Positions 46,091 to 57,935 of a DNA stretch of 64,000 nt are shown one piece after another. Source of the DNA: Chiua virens (taxonomy: Eukaryota > Basidiomycota > Agaricomycetes > Boletales > Boletaceae). Both the position numbers and the translations under genes were made by a program. The notes beneath the pieces were generated by a model, which ran no database searches, had not been told where the DNA came from, and worked only from the letters and a program-made list of their open reading frames with translations. The DNA is taken from assembly GCA_019787685.1 (NCBI GenBank), contig JAHNUO010000022.1, positions 186,001 to 250,000 on the forward strand, read 5' to 3'. The first letter of the stretch is position 1. Each line of letters begins with the position of its first letter.

Positions 46091-48276
46091 GCGCTGCAGT
46101 GGAACTGCAAGGTCATTAGTGAATATCCTGCAGTTCCATTCAATTCGTCAACTACTACTTACCGGGCACACCACCCGCGAACTATACAGGCAAGTAGTGC
46201 CTGCTCTTCATAGTCGGCAATATATGGTCCAAGTCCATATATGGTTTTTCAGAAATGACCATCTCCATAGTGCACAATCTCTGGGGTTTCCATTACCTGT
46301 TGTAAGCTTTGAAGTATTGTTGACAATGAGTTGTGAAATAATTGACGTCAGAACAAATGAAACTCGTCAGATGACGCATGCTCTTTCATAGCTGGATCAG
46401 CAGATGAAAAAATCCAGTACAGGCAGATTCGGCCATACAAATCAAACTTACTTTTCGGAATCGCCAGGAACCCGATCACCACGACGGTGTCAGGATGTGC
46501 ACGACGGACAGTGTTATGGATGTTGCCAATTGACATGTAGAGTGGGTAGTATTTGTTGTTGCCAGTTGTAACAGATATGGTGGTCTTGTCACTTCCCAGA
46601 ACGACAGAAACGAATGTTGATCCATGTGTGTGTTGTGATTCTGCTATTTTATCCTGGAACTTGTCAGGCATGATGTCGACATGATGGTAATTGACTTACC
46701 GTGTGCAGCCACACCCAGTGTCCAGACATAAAATCTTGATAGCGCCGTTCATTTCTTTCAACAGAATACTCGTGGTACGGCCCATAGTCAAACGAATCCT
46801 TGAAGTCCGGGTTGGCGAGCATATTGCAAAGGCAAACGAGTGGATCACGAAACCAAACGTCAAATGTTTGGTCCATCCACGGTGGCCGACCTGGTGATCG
46901 CATGTTGCCATTGTATTTGACATGAAACTTCTGCCACTTTGTACCAGCTAATGGCGTATCATCAATGACATCGTACAGATGTTTCACACCTGTAAGTGGT
47001 GGTTTCTGTGACTCAGGATTGTCAGGATTAGCCTCAATTAGAGTTGCCGCCCATATATCCATGAGACCATCAATTTGCTTTGTGCTCATTTCTGAACGCT
47101 GGTATAGTAAGTCTGCCACCTCAAACTGGGTATGGCTGGTATATGGAGTCCAGTCATCGTCTGAGGCAGGCGGCAGCGGCGGCGCATTAGGTGGAAGGAT
47201 ATTTCCATCAGCATCACAAGGTCATCCTACAAACTGTTCAGAACCAATATTTAATAGCATGAATTAAAATCAAATTACTGTTCAAGTGAGGGTGAAAGAC
47301 TCGACGCAAGGTCCCGCCCATCCTCAGTTCTTCATGGTATTGCTGCTCTGAGTTCCCATGATCCTTGTCTTCAGTACCGAATGATTCGCTGGACATAGCA
47401 TCAGGGGCCACCCAAGGGGACTCAGAGCGGGAACGTATTGAAGAATGTTGAGATGGGGAGCATGATGGATGGCCATGGCTGTGCAGTTGACCTGGACCCA
47501 GGTGAACAGCTGGATGGGTGAAACAAGCTGAATATGATGAGGCGCGTAGTAGGGCGGAATACAATGTGTAACAGTTGTGAGAGTGCTCATAGTGAGCGTA
47601 GACCCTAAGGTCAGCTCGAGTACAGGGTTTAATGTCTTATGAGGACACCTGTGCATTTAATCCAATGGTGAAGGTAATTCATGAGTGTAGAGACTCGGGC
47701 AGAGGAGTAAAGGTAAACGAGTTAATTATCAAACTGGGGATTCAACTGTGAAGCTGGTCCCAGTATATATACTAAATACATGTGGCTGTACACTACTATA
47801 TAGGGAATGCTAGTAGGTAAGCATAATTACGAATAGTCCGAGGTATCGGCTACATGAGGTGATGCATGCGGATGAGGTATGGCATTGACCAATAGGATAA
47901 GATCCATATGAGTCAGGTTAGGAGCCATAGTGAGTCATGATGTGACTCGAGGAGTGCACGTGCATCAATGGAAGGATCTATTGTGGGAGTACACATTGTT
48001 AAGGCGTGTAATGAAATGGAAGTCCATGGAGATTAATAATATGCTTTAGGGTCGTGTTGTAACCCTAGACAACATGGTAAACACGTGTCGCGAAAAGTTA
48101 GAAGCATGGAAATTGTGTTCATAACAATGGGCAGATAGATGGTGTTTCGTTCGACCAGCAAGAGTTTTGAACCAGCGGTTGCATCCTGGATGCGGGCATG
48201 GAAGTTGAAGGACTGCATTTTTCACCTGAACACTGGCATGTTGGCACTGTCCATTCCTAAGTTGACAGGACGGCAT
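46091..48276 (-). pseudogene. Plavaka transposase N-terminal half, copy 2
   Basis: Starts MPSCQLRNGQ at 48276 and carries an intact C2H2 finger (CPHPGCNRWFKTLAGRTKHH), typical of Plavaka N-termini. After a spacer missing from copy 1 come the blocks FEVADLLYQRSEMSTKQID, VLGSDKTTISVTTG and IGFLAIPK. It breaks off at 46091. Splice-like gaps separate the pieces. With 34258-36118 it would have formed one gene. Confidence 0.8.
47517..48133. other. Segment present in copy 2 but deleted from copy 1
   Basis: Both ends carry CCCAT in the transposase direction, and copy 1 has one CCCAT at the junction (about 21044): the signature of a microhomology deletion. Confidence 0.8.
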
Positions 48277-48470
48277 TTTAGTGCACTATGGTGACTGGTA
48301 TGACACACGCAGGCTGGGAAGGAGGCTAAGTTGTTTGTTTGTACTCAGGGTGTGTCACTTACAATTTAAAAATTTGCCAAAGTTCAACTCCACACCTTGT
48401 CCTCTCACACCAGCACAGCACTTCCTTGTACTCTTCCCTGCTTACTAGCCATCAGAATCTTTTGTTTACC

Positions 48471-50750
48471 ATGAGTACTAGACACACCCATGCCACGAAC
48501 ACAACTGCTCATCCTGGAGCCATTCTTCTCGCTGTGCAGGGAAAACGGCACACCAAAGCAGAAAAAGCGGTGGATGACAATCATGCAGCACTTGAGAAGG
48601 CTGCAGCTGAGAAGGCCACACAGGAACGTGTCATTGCTATCACCAAGTTAGTCATGCAATTGCACAAAGAGCAGAATGCCATGGCCACTGCACCTGTGAG
48701 CAATCTACTCATTCTACCATCCCTCATCATGAATTGATTTTAATTCGTTGTTGCTGGAGACCACAACCACCAGTGCGCCGAGAGATACAGGCACCCGCCG
48801 TGGTAGCAAGTTGAGTGCTACAGCAGTGAACCAATATCATCGTCAGGCAGAGGGTACTCCAGTAAGTCATGAAACTGACCTTGTTCTGCCTTCTGTCACA
48901 ATGTAACTGGGTTAAATATAGGAACTGGAAGCTACAGTGCCTGAGCCGGGTACAAAGGGCGCAAGCTCCGAGTCTCGTCCAAGCAACAAGTTAGGCGCTA
49001 ATTGTGGGGTGGTAGACCAACTTGAAGGTCAGTCATAGTAGTAACCTTTTGCAATGAAATACTTATAACTCACCATGATCAATGTTGTAGGCACCAAACG
49101 CCAGACTCAATCTGGAGTGAAAGGGAAGAAAGGGAAGATTTCGCTCAGGGCGATGATTCATGAAGCAAGCAAGGCAACTAGTTTGGACACCAGCGGCAAC
49201 GTGTCACAATACCTGAGCCTACCAAAGTAGGTACTCACACCCTGCTTCTCCCATCAACCATGTTATTTCTCACAGAGGCCACTTTATTCTTTGTCAATCT
49301 TCTGGTTGCTGACTATGAATCTGTTAACAGGGACCATGAGTCAGACTTGGACATCGACGAACATATGATTACAGGATGGTACAAACATGTCCAGGAAAGT
49401 TGGGGGACACCAAGGTTGTGACCCGTCACTGCTGTGGAAACGTTATCAACTACATCAACCTCCATGTCCAAGCTCGGTAGTCAGCCCAGCAAGGCGGTAA
49501 CAGAGAGTACTCAACTCACACAATATTCACAAACAGAAGCCAATGCCAGTATTACAACGAAATTTGGAGGTTTCAATCTTGACTGTGATGATGATGAGGA
49601 GGAGGAGGAGGAGGAGGAGGAAAGAGCGGCTCTCGGAAAGGGAAAGGACAGGAACATTGCTTTGGTGCGTGCTGAACATGTTGTCCACCATTCCTTTTTA
49701 CAGTTTACAAATCCATTCACTGAATCAACTATACAGATTGTTCCTTCCGATCTGGACAGCAACATTGAAATCAAAGCAAGTCAAATTCCCCCCTGGTATG
49801 ATAATTACAAGTGTACCCCCCCCTCCAACTCAGCCCCAGGTACCCTTGACTACATTAAAGAGAAAGATTACGCCAATTCCAACCAGTGATCCCACAGAAG
49901 ATTTTCTTGAGCTTCCCACTGAACTCCAGGTTGGCATGGACATTGATACCGTCGATGCTATGACAAGTGACGTGAGAATGGCAGCGACAGTATGTCCTTC
50001 GTTTTTTTGTCTTCCTATGCTCATGCTATACCATGTCAGACATCAGTCGGTATTGTACACACAGATGACACCCAGCCAATGCTGAAGAAGGTCAAGATAG
50101 AGGCAGGTGAAACTTCCCTTGGCAAGAAGGTGAAAGTTTCAGAGTGCAAGGCCCGCAGCGATTATAAGAATGGTGACCTTCCTGTTGAGGCAAACCAGAG
50201 GTAGATAAACACGTTCATGGATACCGTCATTCTCTGGGCTGGGGGACAGATGAGTATTTGGTCTATTCCTGATGAGACCCTGGTAGCAGCCCTTCAAGAG
50301 ATCTTCGACGTTGTCTACCCTGATGTTGCACACAAGGTTACCATTGATGGTCCCATGGTTGGGGTGGTGCGTAATCCCCTTATTCCACACTTTCACACTC
50401 CCATCTCCCTTCACTAAAATATGTACTTAGGTGTTGCAACATTTGAATGAATGGCATAGCGGATTTGGATCTGCCGCACTCGCTATGGTGACCCACTACT
50501 TTTGGGATATGGTGAAAGAAAACCATGATATAAAGGGGTCTAACGCGATGGTCCAGGACAAAGCCATGCGGATGATTGCTCCCCTGCTCTTCAAGTTCAT
50601 TTGAGAAAATCAGGCTGTTTCCAACCCGCAGCATAACTTCCGCGCTCCATTTATTGTCGATGTTGTTGCGATTGCCCACTTGAGCAAGACCTCAGGCGCC
50701 GTTGGTATCCCATCCCTCAGAACTGAAAAATTGCGGCAAGGCTATGATAC
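48471..50750 (+). pseudogene. Transposon accessory gene (DUF6532-like), copy 2
   Basis: Same order of blocks as 20689-18006 (MSTRHTHATN, acidic run, LKKVKIEAGE, MDTVILWAGG, HLNEWHSGFG), but with a premature stop after FKFI and truncation at about 50750 before the ERAFMLYRD part. It is joined there to the Ulp1-containing cargo region. Confidence 0.8.
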
Positions 50751-50812
50751 ATCAGCATGCATCACATGGTCATGCCAACAAGCAATGTGTTGAAGTTGGG
50801 CTAAGAGTTTCA

Positions 50813-51480
50813 TTACATCCTAACAAAGTAAGTAAATAGACAATCCCAAGGACGTGCGATAAATACCTGAACATTAGCTCGCCATCCACGCTGTTCCCCG
50901 AGGCTGTTAAAGAGCAATAATTCCTTGTGAGGAAGGTGGGCGACGCAAAGGACCCAATAGCCACCTGCATCAGAGCAATGGATCAGAATAATCCATATGT
51001 CTTTACACCAGAAGGAATTATGCTTCATCATGCACCACAAGCAGTCATCTGAGGCATTATACCAGATGTGGATCAGATCATGAGTAGAGAAAATGGTGAA
51101 TTGATGAGCATTTGAAGGTTTGATGGACGAAAAAAGAAGAGGAATGCATCCATTGATGCAAATGTCATTCAAGTGCTCTGTGGGTGATTGGAGGATCTCA
51201 ATGTCATGAACCTGGAAGAACATCCCAGAAAAGCCATCTTGAGGTGGGCATGTTCAACCCGTGAGGACTTCTGGGACATCAGTGGGCTCACTTGATGGCA
51301 ATGGAGTCATATCAACAGACACCCTTGGCAGCAATTTGCCGAGATTCTCACTACCAACAGGGGGGGTTCTTTTATCGGTATGAATATACTTCAGAGGTCC
51401 TTGCTTCTGCTGATGCTCCCCGCTAGTTCCTGATATGGTACAGCTAATATGTGAGTCCATTCTAGCCAATTCTAGCACCC
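50813..51480 (-). pseudogene. Ulp1-like (C48) cysteine protease domain, catalytic residues altered
   Basis: Two frames on the minus strand: upstream LLPRVSVDMTPLPSSEPTDV then, after an intron-like break, VHDIEILQSPTEHLNDICING, FSTHDLIHIWYNASDD and GGYWVLCVAHLPHKELLLFN. This matches the Ulp1/SUMO-protease-like domain carried by basidiomycete transposons. The usual catalytic His of GHWVL is Tyr here (residue 89 of the 51223 frame), the usual Asp of LFDS is Asn (106), and the Cys-containing part is not found. Likely dead, and probably the C-terminal end of the cargo gene to the right. Confidence 0.7.
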
Positions 51481-51960
51481 TCTAGCAAACCATCTCCTCG
51501 CCACTTCCACGATGCTTCACCACCCTCCCTCCACTGTATGTGTACGGTCACGACCAACCAACCAACCAATGAATCTGTTTTCTTTTGTTCCTGGACAGTT
51601 TGCTAACTGTTCTTCACGTTCTGCCAGTGGCAGGACTGCCACGACCATCCACACCCAATGCCTCCATAGTCTTTTGTTCCCAGACAGTTGTTAGCCGCCA
51701 TGATTCTTTGCATTCTCTAGACTGTTTTCCTGTTCGCACTCCATCCCTGTGTCCTCCGTTAAATTCTTCAGTTTTGTTGCTGAACTTTCCTAGCATGTAC
51801 CTCTTATGTTTTTCTCACAGATAAGCAACCAATGTGTTGTGTGCTGTGCACCAAACACAATGAACTGAAGTGTCTATCAAAGAGATGCAGCACGGAGGGT
51901 ACTACAAACGCAACGACAAGCAACAGTGATCAAAGCCCTTATTAATTATCCTCCTGATCG
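51481..51960. other. No supported gene
   Basis: Two diverged stretches resembling each other (GGACAGTTTGCTAACTGTTC and AGACAGTTGTTAGCC) are present; otherwise unassigned. Confidence 0.35.
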
Positions 51961-51969
51961 GCTTGCCGT

Positions 51970-53053
51970 CTAATGTCCACGCTCTGAGTGTTGTGGCCCT
52001 TTCTCACCTTCGATCATGTTCTGTGCAGGCGGTGTCTGAGCTGGAGGCGGTATGCCACTATGGCCACCATGGTAACGTCCCACAGCTTTATAAGGAATAT
52101 TGCCATTGAACGCACCAAGGTGTTGCAGGTCGCCCATTGGGAATGTGTGAGGCTTACCGTATGGGCCCCAGTGCGGTGGGTAATTGTTATAGAAAGTGTT
52201 GTGATACCCTGAGAACCGGGGATCAGGGCCACGAGGGCCATACCAACTGCCCACTAGCTGCGCAGTGTTGCCACTGTAGTTGCCATGACCCCCAGTTTGA
52301 GGTACGCCTGGTGCAACTGGCGTATCGTTTGGCAATGGAACACTCGCAACTGTTGACACATCAGCTAGCGCTTGCGCAGGAATTGGATGGGGAAAATATT
52401 GATAGGGATGATGCGAAATTGTGGGTCAGTGAAGGGGCACCAGAGGCCTGGTCAGCTGTGTGAAGCGGTATGTCGACATGTGGTAGAACACGGTGTTCAG
52501 CGTCAATGGAAGATTATATGTTGTCACAGATTGTCACAACCATTGGTGAAACAATATGTTCAGTAGGGTTTGACATGCTGCTAGGAGGTTGGAGTCGCCC
52601 CTCTTCCGCTGCAACAAGATTCACTGAGGGAAATGCAGTGATGTCTTGGTCGTCGGGCACTACTGTCGGCACTGTAGGTAATGGTCTAATCCTTCTGCGA
52701 CGATCAAATAGGTCCATCATGTCCTTATCAACTGTCTTGCAGGATGTCTTGGTGACCAAAGTGGGCTTCAGGTGACCCAGAGGATGCTGAAGTTGGATGG
52801 AAGGAGGAATGGGGGCAGGGGCAGGGGCAGGGGGCATTGCTATGGCAGGGGACAGAGTTGCAGATGTACTAGCAGGAGTTGTGCTAATGGGAGGAATGGT
52901 CTTAGGATGTGAGATGATGAGTGGGGGATTCACTGTGGGTGGGGGCAAGGCCTCAGAGGGGGGATAAGCACAAGAAGCAGTACTGTGACAGCAAAGCTGA
53001 TAGCCGAAGGAAACAACTCCACGACAGGGAGGGTTCTGTGTGGGTACACCCAT
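51970..53053 (-). pseudogene. Cargo-gene segment, Pro/His/Gly-rich
   Basis: Minus-strand frames 53053-52514 (PPPTVNPPLIISHP, PPAPAPAPIPPS, MDLFDRRRRIRPLP) and 52359-51970 (GNYSGNTAQLVGSWYGPRGP, NYPPHWGPYG) look like disordered linker coding sequence. No domain is recognised. They are in line with the segments at 53413-53626, 55199-56905 and 63343-64000. Confidence 0.45.
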
Positions 53054-53412
53054 GGGTATCAGAGCTCATACCCATACCCATACCCACCAAATACCCATGC
53101 CATGGGTATGGGTTTTCCTGTGGGTATCAAAAACTGTACCCATGGGTTTAGTAGTACCAAGCCTAAACTATAGACTAAACCTTGTTCTAAACATCATATC
53201 TATACTCATTCTGCTATCTTATACCTTATCCTAACTTAGCTAAACCTCACTCACTCATGGTAAGCCATCATCATCATCACCCTCACCTTGCTATGGACCC
53301 ACTGTACCCACAGCGTGGGTATGGGTATGGGTATGGGTATCCAAGGTCCAACCCATACCCATACCCATGGGTATAAAACCCACAACCCACATGGGTTACC
53401 CATACCCATGCA
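53038..53412. repeat. GGGTAT/ATACCC-rich palindromic block
   Basis: Two clusters (53038-53115 and 53300-53412) made of GGGTATGGGTAT and ACCCATACCCAT in both orientations flank about 180 bp of plain AT-rich DNA. They could fold into hairpins. The block interrupts the cargo gene and looks like a small foldback insertion. The unit is not the TTAGGG telomere repeat. Confidence 0.65.
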
Positions 53413-53626
53413 AATCCCTAATGACAGGGGAAGGGATTCTTGCCAGAAGAGGCATTGCAACAGGCTGAGCCTTGATGTGAGAAGTTGAGGATGTGGAGGC
53501 TTGAGGAGCATCATATGCTGACATATCTATAGATGCAGAAACCTTAGAAGGGACACCGCCATCAACACATTGAAAGATTTGCCACTGAGATTGGTAACTC
53601 CAATTCCTCAGATGATGTGCGAGAAG
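53413..53626 (-). pseudogene. Cargo-gene segment between insertions
   Basis: Reads NWSYQSQWQIFQCVDGGVPS and AYDAPQASTSSTSHIKAQP on the minus strand. It is continuous in sense with 55199-55766 once the Tc1-like element is ignored. Confidence 0.45.
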
Positions 53627-53628
53627 TA

Positions 53629-55196
53629 CAGTAAACAACAAAACTGTTGCAATGTCTGAACACGATACAGTGTGTGAAGCACACTGCAAACACAAGGAAG
53701 AATCTGACCATGCTATAGTGAGATAAAATGTAGTATATACTCCTGGCTATAACATGTCTCCCTAGGTCATGTGATTTGGATCAGTGGCTGTGAAGATAAT
53801 TCCATTTTAAACCACTCTTGTCATTGCAACAGTTTTGTTGCTGATGTACTAGGGTATAGAAATTATATGTTACAATGAGATATTATACCAGCAATGTGTC
53901 ATATGATGCATAAACAGTTCAATATGATGTAAACACAGCCAAATATCATCACCTTTACCACATTTTTCATTATGAAATCCCTTTTCATTGATCAAACCAA
54001 CCAAATCATTGCTTTCTTGAAATTGGGTCAATCAACCTGCCAGAGTTTTGTTTTCACTGGCTTCAATCACTCTACCATGAGTCATATTCATATAGAACAC
54101 TGTCACAATCTTTTCAAAGCCTCTGATGCACCCATTCATCATTTCTTCTACCAACATGTACTATACTATGTAATTACTTGATACTGGAAAGGCTGGAAAT
54201 GCTGTCCAGGTCATTAAAACTCTTCATGATATAAAGGACAATCCTGGATCCTCTTTAACATCACTTTTGCAAGGTGCTCCAACCTCTTTCCAAGTTGCAC
54301 AACCCCATATTAGCACTAATCCTTCTCTAAACTTGACTATACCCTGTGTAGTCCTATCATTGAGGCCCTCCCCTGCCCTCTTCCAAGCCTATTTCCAACC
54401 ATCTGGTCCCATATAACCATATAACATATTTCCAATCCTCCACAGTCCAAATCTATGGCTTAAAGCAAAATCCAGTCTTCCTCTTCTATGATACTTGGAG
54501 AGAAGTGAATGTTTTTGATTTGCCACAGCTTTCATACCAGCATTTTTCAAGTGACAGCAGACAGTTTGAGAGGGTATAGGATGGTTCTTTACACATTGAA
54601 GGGTTTTAGTGACCTGGACAGCATTTCCAGCCTTTTCAGTATCAAGTAATCACACAGTATAGTACATGTTGGTAGGAGAAATGATGAATGGGTGCCCATC
54701 AGAGGCTTTGAAAAGATTGTGACAGTGTTCTATATGAATATGACTCATGGTAGAGTGATTGAAGCCAGTGAAAACAAAACTCTGGCAGGTTGATTGACCC
54801 AATTTCAAGAAAGCAATGATTTGGTTGGTTTGATCAATGAAAAGGGATTTCATAATGAAAAATGTGGTAAAGGTGATGATATTTGGCTGTGTTTACATCA
54901 TATTGAACTGTTTATGCATCATATGACACATTGCTGGTATAATATCTTATTGTAACATATAATTTCTATACCCTAGTACATCAGCAACAAAACTGTTGCA
55001 ATGACAAGAGTGGTTTAAAATGGAATTATCTTCACAGCCACTGATCCAAATCACATGACCTAGGGAGATATGTTATAGCCAGGAGTATATACTACATTTT
55101 ATCTCACTATAGCATGGTCAGATTCTTTCTTGTGTTTGCAGTGCACTTCGTGCACTGTATTGCATTCAGACATTGCAACAGTTTTGTTGCTCACTG
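53629..55196 (-). mobile_element. Palindromic Tc1-like element, copy B (complete)
   Basis: 1,568 bp between TA duplications at 53627-28 and 55197-98; ends CAGTAAACAACAAAACTG and, inverted, CAGTGAGCAACAAAACTG. Two inverted arms of about 600 bp (53629-54226 and 54590-55196) each encode the N-terminal helix-turn-helix half of a Tc1-like transposase. The core of about 360 bp encodes, on the minus strand, part of the catalytic domain (RRGRLDFALSHRFG, GIVKFREGLVLIWGCATW) but lacks the SDETKIN-type motif and everything after the ILEDE-like region. No active transposase is possible. Core orientation is opposite to copy A. Confidence 0.88.
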
Positions 55197-55198
55197 TA

Positions 55199-55766
55199 GG
55201 CATGGCCTTCACTTTTCCCTTCTCCTTAGCTGTCAACACATGGGGGGCACTTCTACCACCATGCGCCATTTGGTAACATGGTCGGAAAGCTTGAGCTTCG
55301 ACTTGCACTTGCGTGATCGTCCAAGGTTCACCTCAGCAATTGACTCATCAACAGACGAGACCTCCTTGTTGTCTGAGGGTTCTTTCATGGCATGTTGAGT
55401 GTTTTTATTGCCATCACCCAGCATGTACTCTGAACCAGATAACAAACTGATATCCAGGATTTCAGCCTCTGACTCGCCTGTAGCCGTTTTCGCTAGTGCC
55501 TTCACAATCACAGTTGTGCAATGTGACTTGCAGTGAGTCTGAATTCCATCCAAGACTTGGGGAGGGCCTGGGGTGATGATCTGGACTGCATCAGAGTTGG
55601 AAAGTGAGATGGTCTCTGCTGCGCAACGGGACTTTGCTTTTCCTTGCGTTTGGCCATCTTCAGAGTCAGAAAGGTCAATGACATTGGATGGCAAGAGCGG
55701 GATCACCTTGCAGTGACTTGTGTTGGCAAAGTGTTTGGATGAGGAAAGGGGAACCTTCTTCTTCAC
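55199..55766 (-). pseudogene. Cargo-gene segment, acidic/SIM-like
   Basis: Minus-strand frame of 177 codons with several hydrophobic-acidic stretches (VIDLSDSEDG, EILDISLLSG, TISLSNSD) resembling SUMO-interaction motifs, and a basic stretch (SRKCKSKLKLSD). It is part of the same gene as the Ulp1-like domain, which fits a SUMO-related theme but is only an inference. Confidence 0.45.
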
Positions 55767-55939
55767 GCGGGTGGCAGCAGTATAGTTGTGTCGTAGGTGT
55801 CAGGGTAGCCCATCAAGTTTACATTTGTTATTTGCGAATACCCTTCTGCCATCCGTGTTAGAAGAATCATGGTCAGGAGCTGCACCGATGATAACTGGTA
55901 GCCGAGAAAACTTAAGATCATCTAGAATCTCATCAATAC

Positions 55940-56905
55940 CTACCAAACGACAGTGCAACACCAAAAAAACATACCTTCCTGTTGTGGCTCATGTGTGAAG
56001 TACATCTTACATGTGGGGGATGACTTGATTAACGTGGCGAGAAGAGTGTTGCATTTGGCAAGAGTGAGATCCGAGATCCCTTTCAAACCAACCTTATTAC
56101 GTGACGGAGCACCGGGAAAAGGGACGTTATCGGGGAAGTTGTGGCACACAATGGAGCTTTTAGCGAGCTTCGTTGGAAGACCTTTCCAAGGAAACAACTT
56201 CCTGGATGCCCACTTGCAGTTCAGCTTTACTATTTGACGACATGTCACAAGTCAGCACGCATACACTCAACAATCACAAAGAGCCTACAGAGTGCTTGGA
56301 CCAGAGCACAACGCAGACGTGCATGATCTTCCAGTTCCGGCTCATCTATCGGATCGCCTTCATCAACATCAATTGGTTTCTTCACATTCTGCATCTTAAC
56401 TCCCTCAAGGGATGCACCATCAAAAGCTAAAGCAACGTGGGCCAAAGACATATAGTTGCTGTCAAGATGAGTTAGCCAACTGTGATGTGATACACATAGC
56501 ACTTACTAGATGTGAGCTTTGAAATGCCCCAATATATCATCATCATCCACATGACAACATTCTGAGAAGAACTGGTAGGCATTTAGTAACAAATAGCCCA
56601 CATGTGATGACCATTGATTGCTTCACCTTTTCTGCGCGTGGTGAAGAGAAAACATAGCCAAGGGCTGTATCTTGATGCACCACTCCTCCAGCCATGATAA
56701 GCACTGTTTCAAAGGAATGTGCTTTGGAAATGCTTGTGAGCTAGTTCCAGGGGTCAATTGAGATGAACATGAGAACCAATAGCAACTTACTGATTGAGAG
56801 AATTGCTTCGAGATTTTGAAGAAAAGTGCTTGGTGCTGAGTGACAGTCTTATCCCCTCCACTTAGCACCTCAGCTTCTTTGAATGTGTCCAGGATTTTTG
56901 GTATG
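55940..56905 (-). pseudogene. Cargo-gene segment upstream
   Basis: Frames 56868-56623 (GGDKTVTQHQALFFKISKQF), 56502-56245 (LAHVALAFDGASLEGVKMQN) and 56248-55940 (FPDNVPFPGAPSRNKVGLKG) with intron-like breaks. It resembles basidiomycete transposon cargo proteins as I remember them. Cut at 56906 by the chromovirus. Confidence 0.5.
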
Positions 56906-56954
56906 TGTTACGATATCAACTTTCCATCCCTTAACGGATTTCACTTTCGATCTA
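56906..56954 (+). repeat. 5' LTR fragment of chromovirus 2
   Basis: Matches the first about 50 bp of the 3' LTR at 62883, with two or three G-to-A type differences, then diverges. Confidence 0.75.
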
Positions 56955-57104
56955 CTGTATTCTACGTAAGTCGCAAGCTTGAAAAGTAGTTGAAACATCT
57001 GTTCCAAATAAGACGATTTGCAAAAGACTCAAGGTCTAGCATATGCAGAAACAGATAGCGCACCCTTTGACCAGAAAGGAGGACTTAACTGACCTGCCCA
57101 ATCA

Positions 57105-57428
57105 GTGTCTATCCCACTCTCTATCGTTGCGGCAGCTCAGGAAGCTTTCCCCGGCCTCGAAGAAGAACCTTACATCCTCGACGCAGTATATCTTGCTGAA
57201 GTCATTGCTCTCAAGGGCCTTGATCCCAAAGACTGCACTGACACTGAAATCTTCCACGCCTTATTAGGCCACTTCATAGGCGACTCTAGCGCCTCATCAG
57301 ACTACTCCAGTCAGAGAGAGTCAACCCAGTCTGACAGCCCAGAATTATGGTATCCAACTGAGGAACCAGAGGTCAAGCGTGCTCCTATTCCCAAAAAGAA
57401 CCGTCACCTTTCCCACCAGCTCCCTTGA
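57105..57428 (+). CDS. Small ORF in the chromovirus leader
   Basis: The frame, opened here at a GTG and lacking a clear ATG, reads AAAQEAFPGLEEEPYILDAV, then acidic and Ser-rich sequence, and ends HLSHQLP. No known domain. It may be part of a longer, broken leader protein. Confidence 0.3.
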   Translation: MSIPLSIVAAAQEAFPGLEEEPYILDAVYLAEVIALKGLDPKDCTDTEIFHALLGHFIGDSSASSDYSSQRESTQSDSPELWYPTEEPEVKRAPIPKKNRHLSHQLP

Positions 57429-57655
57429 GAGAACCATCACAGGAAAGTTTAGGAGACCCAAATGATTGGCTCCCACCCAGAGAGATTGAGAGAATAGCCA
57501 ATAGAACGGCTGTACAACAGAGAAGGGTCTTGAGATGATACAGGGCTAACTTAGTACCCACACACATCTGACCTTACTCACAGTACAATAATTTTGAGTT
57601 TCCTTACCTTAGGCCTCGAAACACCCTTAGAACCACTAGGAGATACATTCAGTAG

Positions 57656-57904
57656 ATGTTTGCTTATCTTATCTTGGCAACAATCTTCATAATCATCCTT
57701 ACCATTCTTTTTACACTCTACCACATCTCAAAATCTCTTATCGACTACCAAAGATCCTTAAACTTCAGGATCCAGCTTAACAAACACACCATCATCTTTG
57801 CCCCATATGCTCCCTATGAACAACAGGACTACCAGTACCAGGCACCACCCGTTATTAACAACACCACCGGTCCTTGGAACACTCCAGTAAACGCAGGAGA
57901 CTAG
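57656..57904 (+). CDS. Small membrane-anchored ORF in the chromovirus leader
   Basis: 82 codons starting MFAYLILATIFIIILTILFT: a single strong N-terminal membrane segment (residues 3-25), then a Tyr/Pro/Gln-rich tail. Placed just before gag with its own ATG and stop. Not a standard gypsy gene; it could be chance or an extra element-encoded protein. Confidence 0.35.
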   Translation: MFAYLILATIFIIILTILFTLYHISKSLIDYQRSLNFRIQLNKHTIIFAPYAPYEQQDYQYQAPPVINNTTGPWNTPVNAGD

Positions 57905-57935
57905 GATAACGAATCCAACAACTAAAAAAAAAGAG

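Larger units (their letters stand above)
46091..50750 (-). mobile_element. Plavaka transposon, copy 2, outer half
   Basis: Reverse-complement relative of 18417-22469 with scattered substitutions and indels (for example two extra Glu codons in the acidic run at about 49600, and 604 extra bp at 47517-48133). It ends at about 50750 inside the accessory gene, where unrelated sequence begins, so the outer terminus is lost. Confidence 0.85.

Noticed and set aside
18416..50750. Possible centromere or palindromic chromosome-arm amplification
   Set aside because: Identity breaks exactly at a transposon terminus and both arms are Plavaka copies, so transposon insertion explains it.
53038..53412. Interstitial telomere repeat
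   Set aside because: The unit is GGGTAT in both orientations rather than the fungal TTAGGG array.
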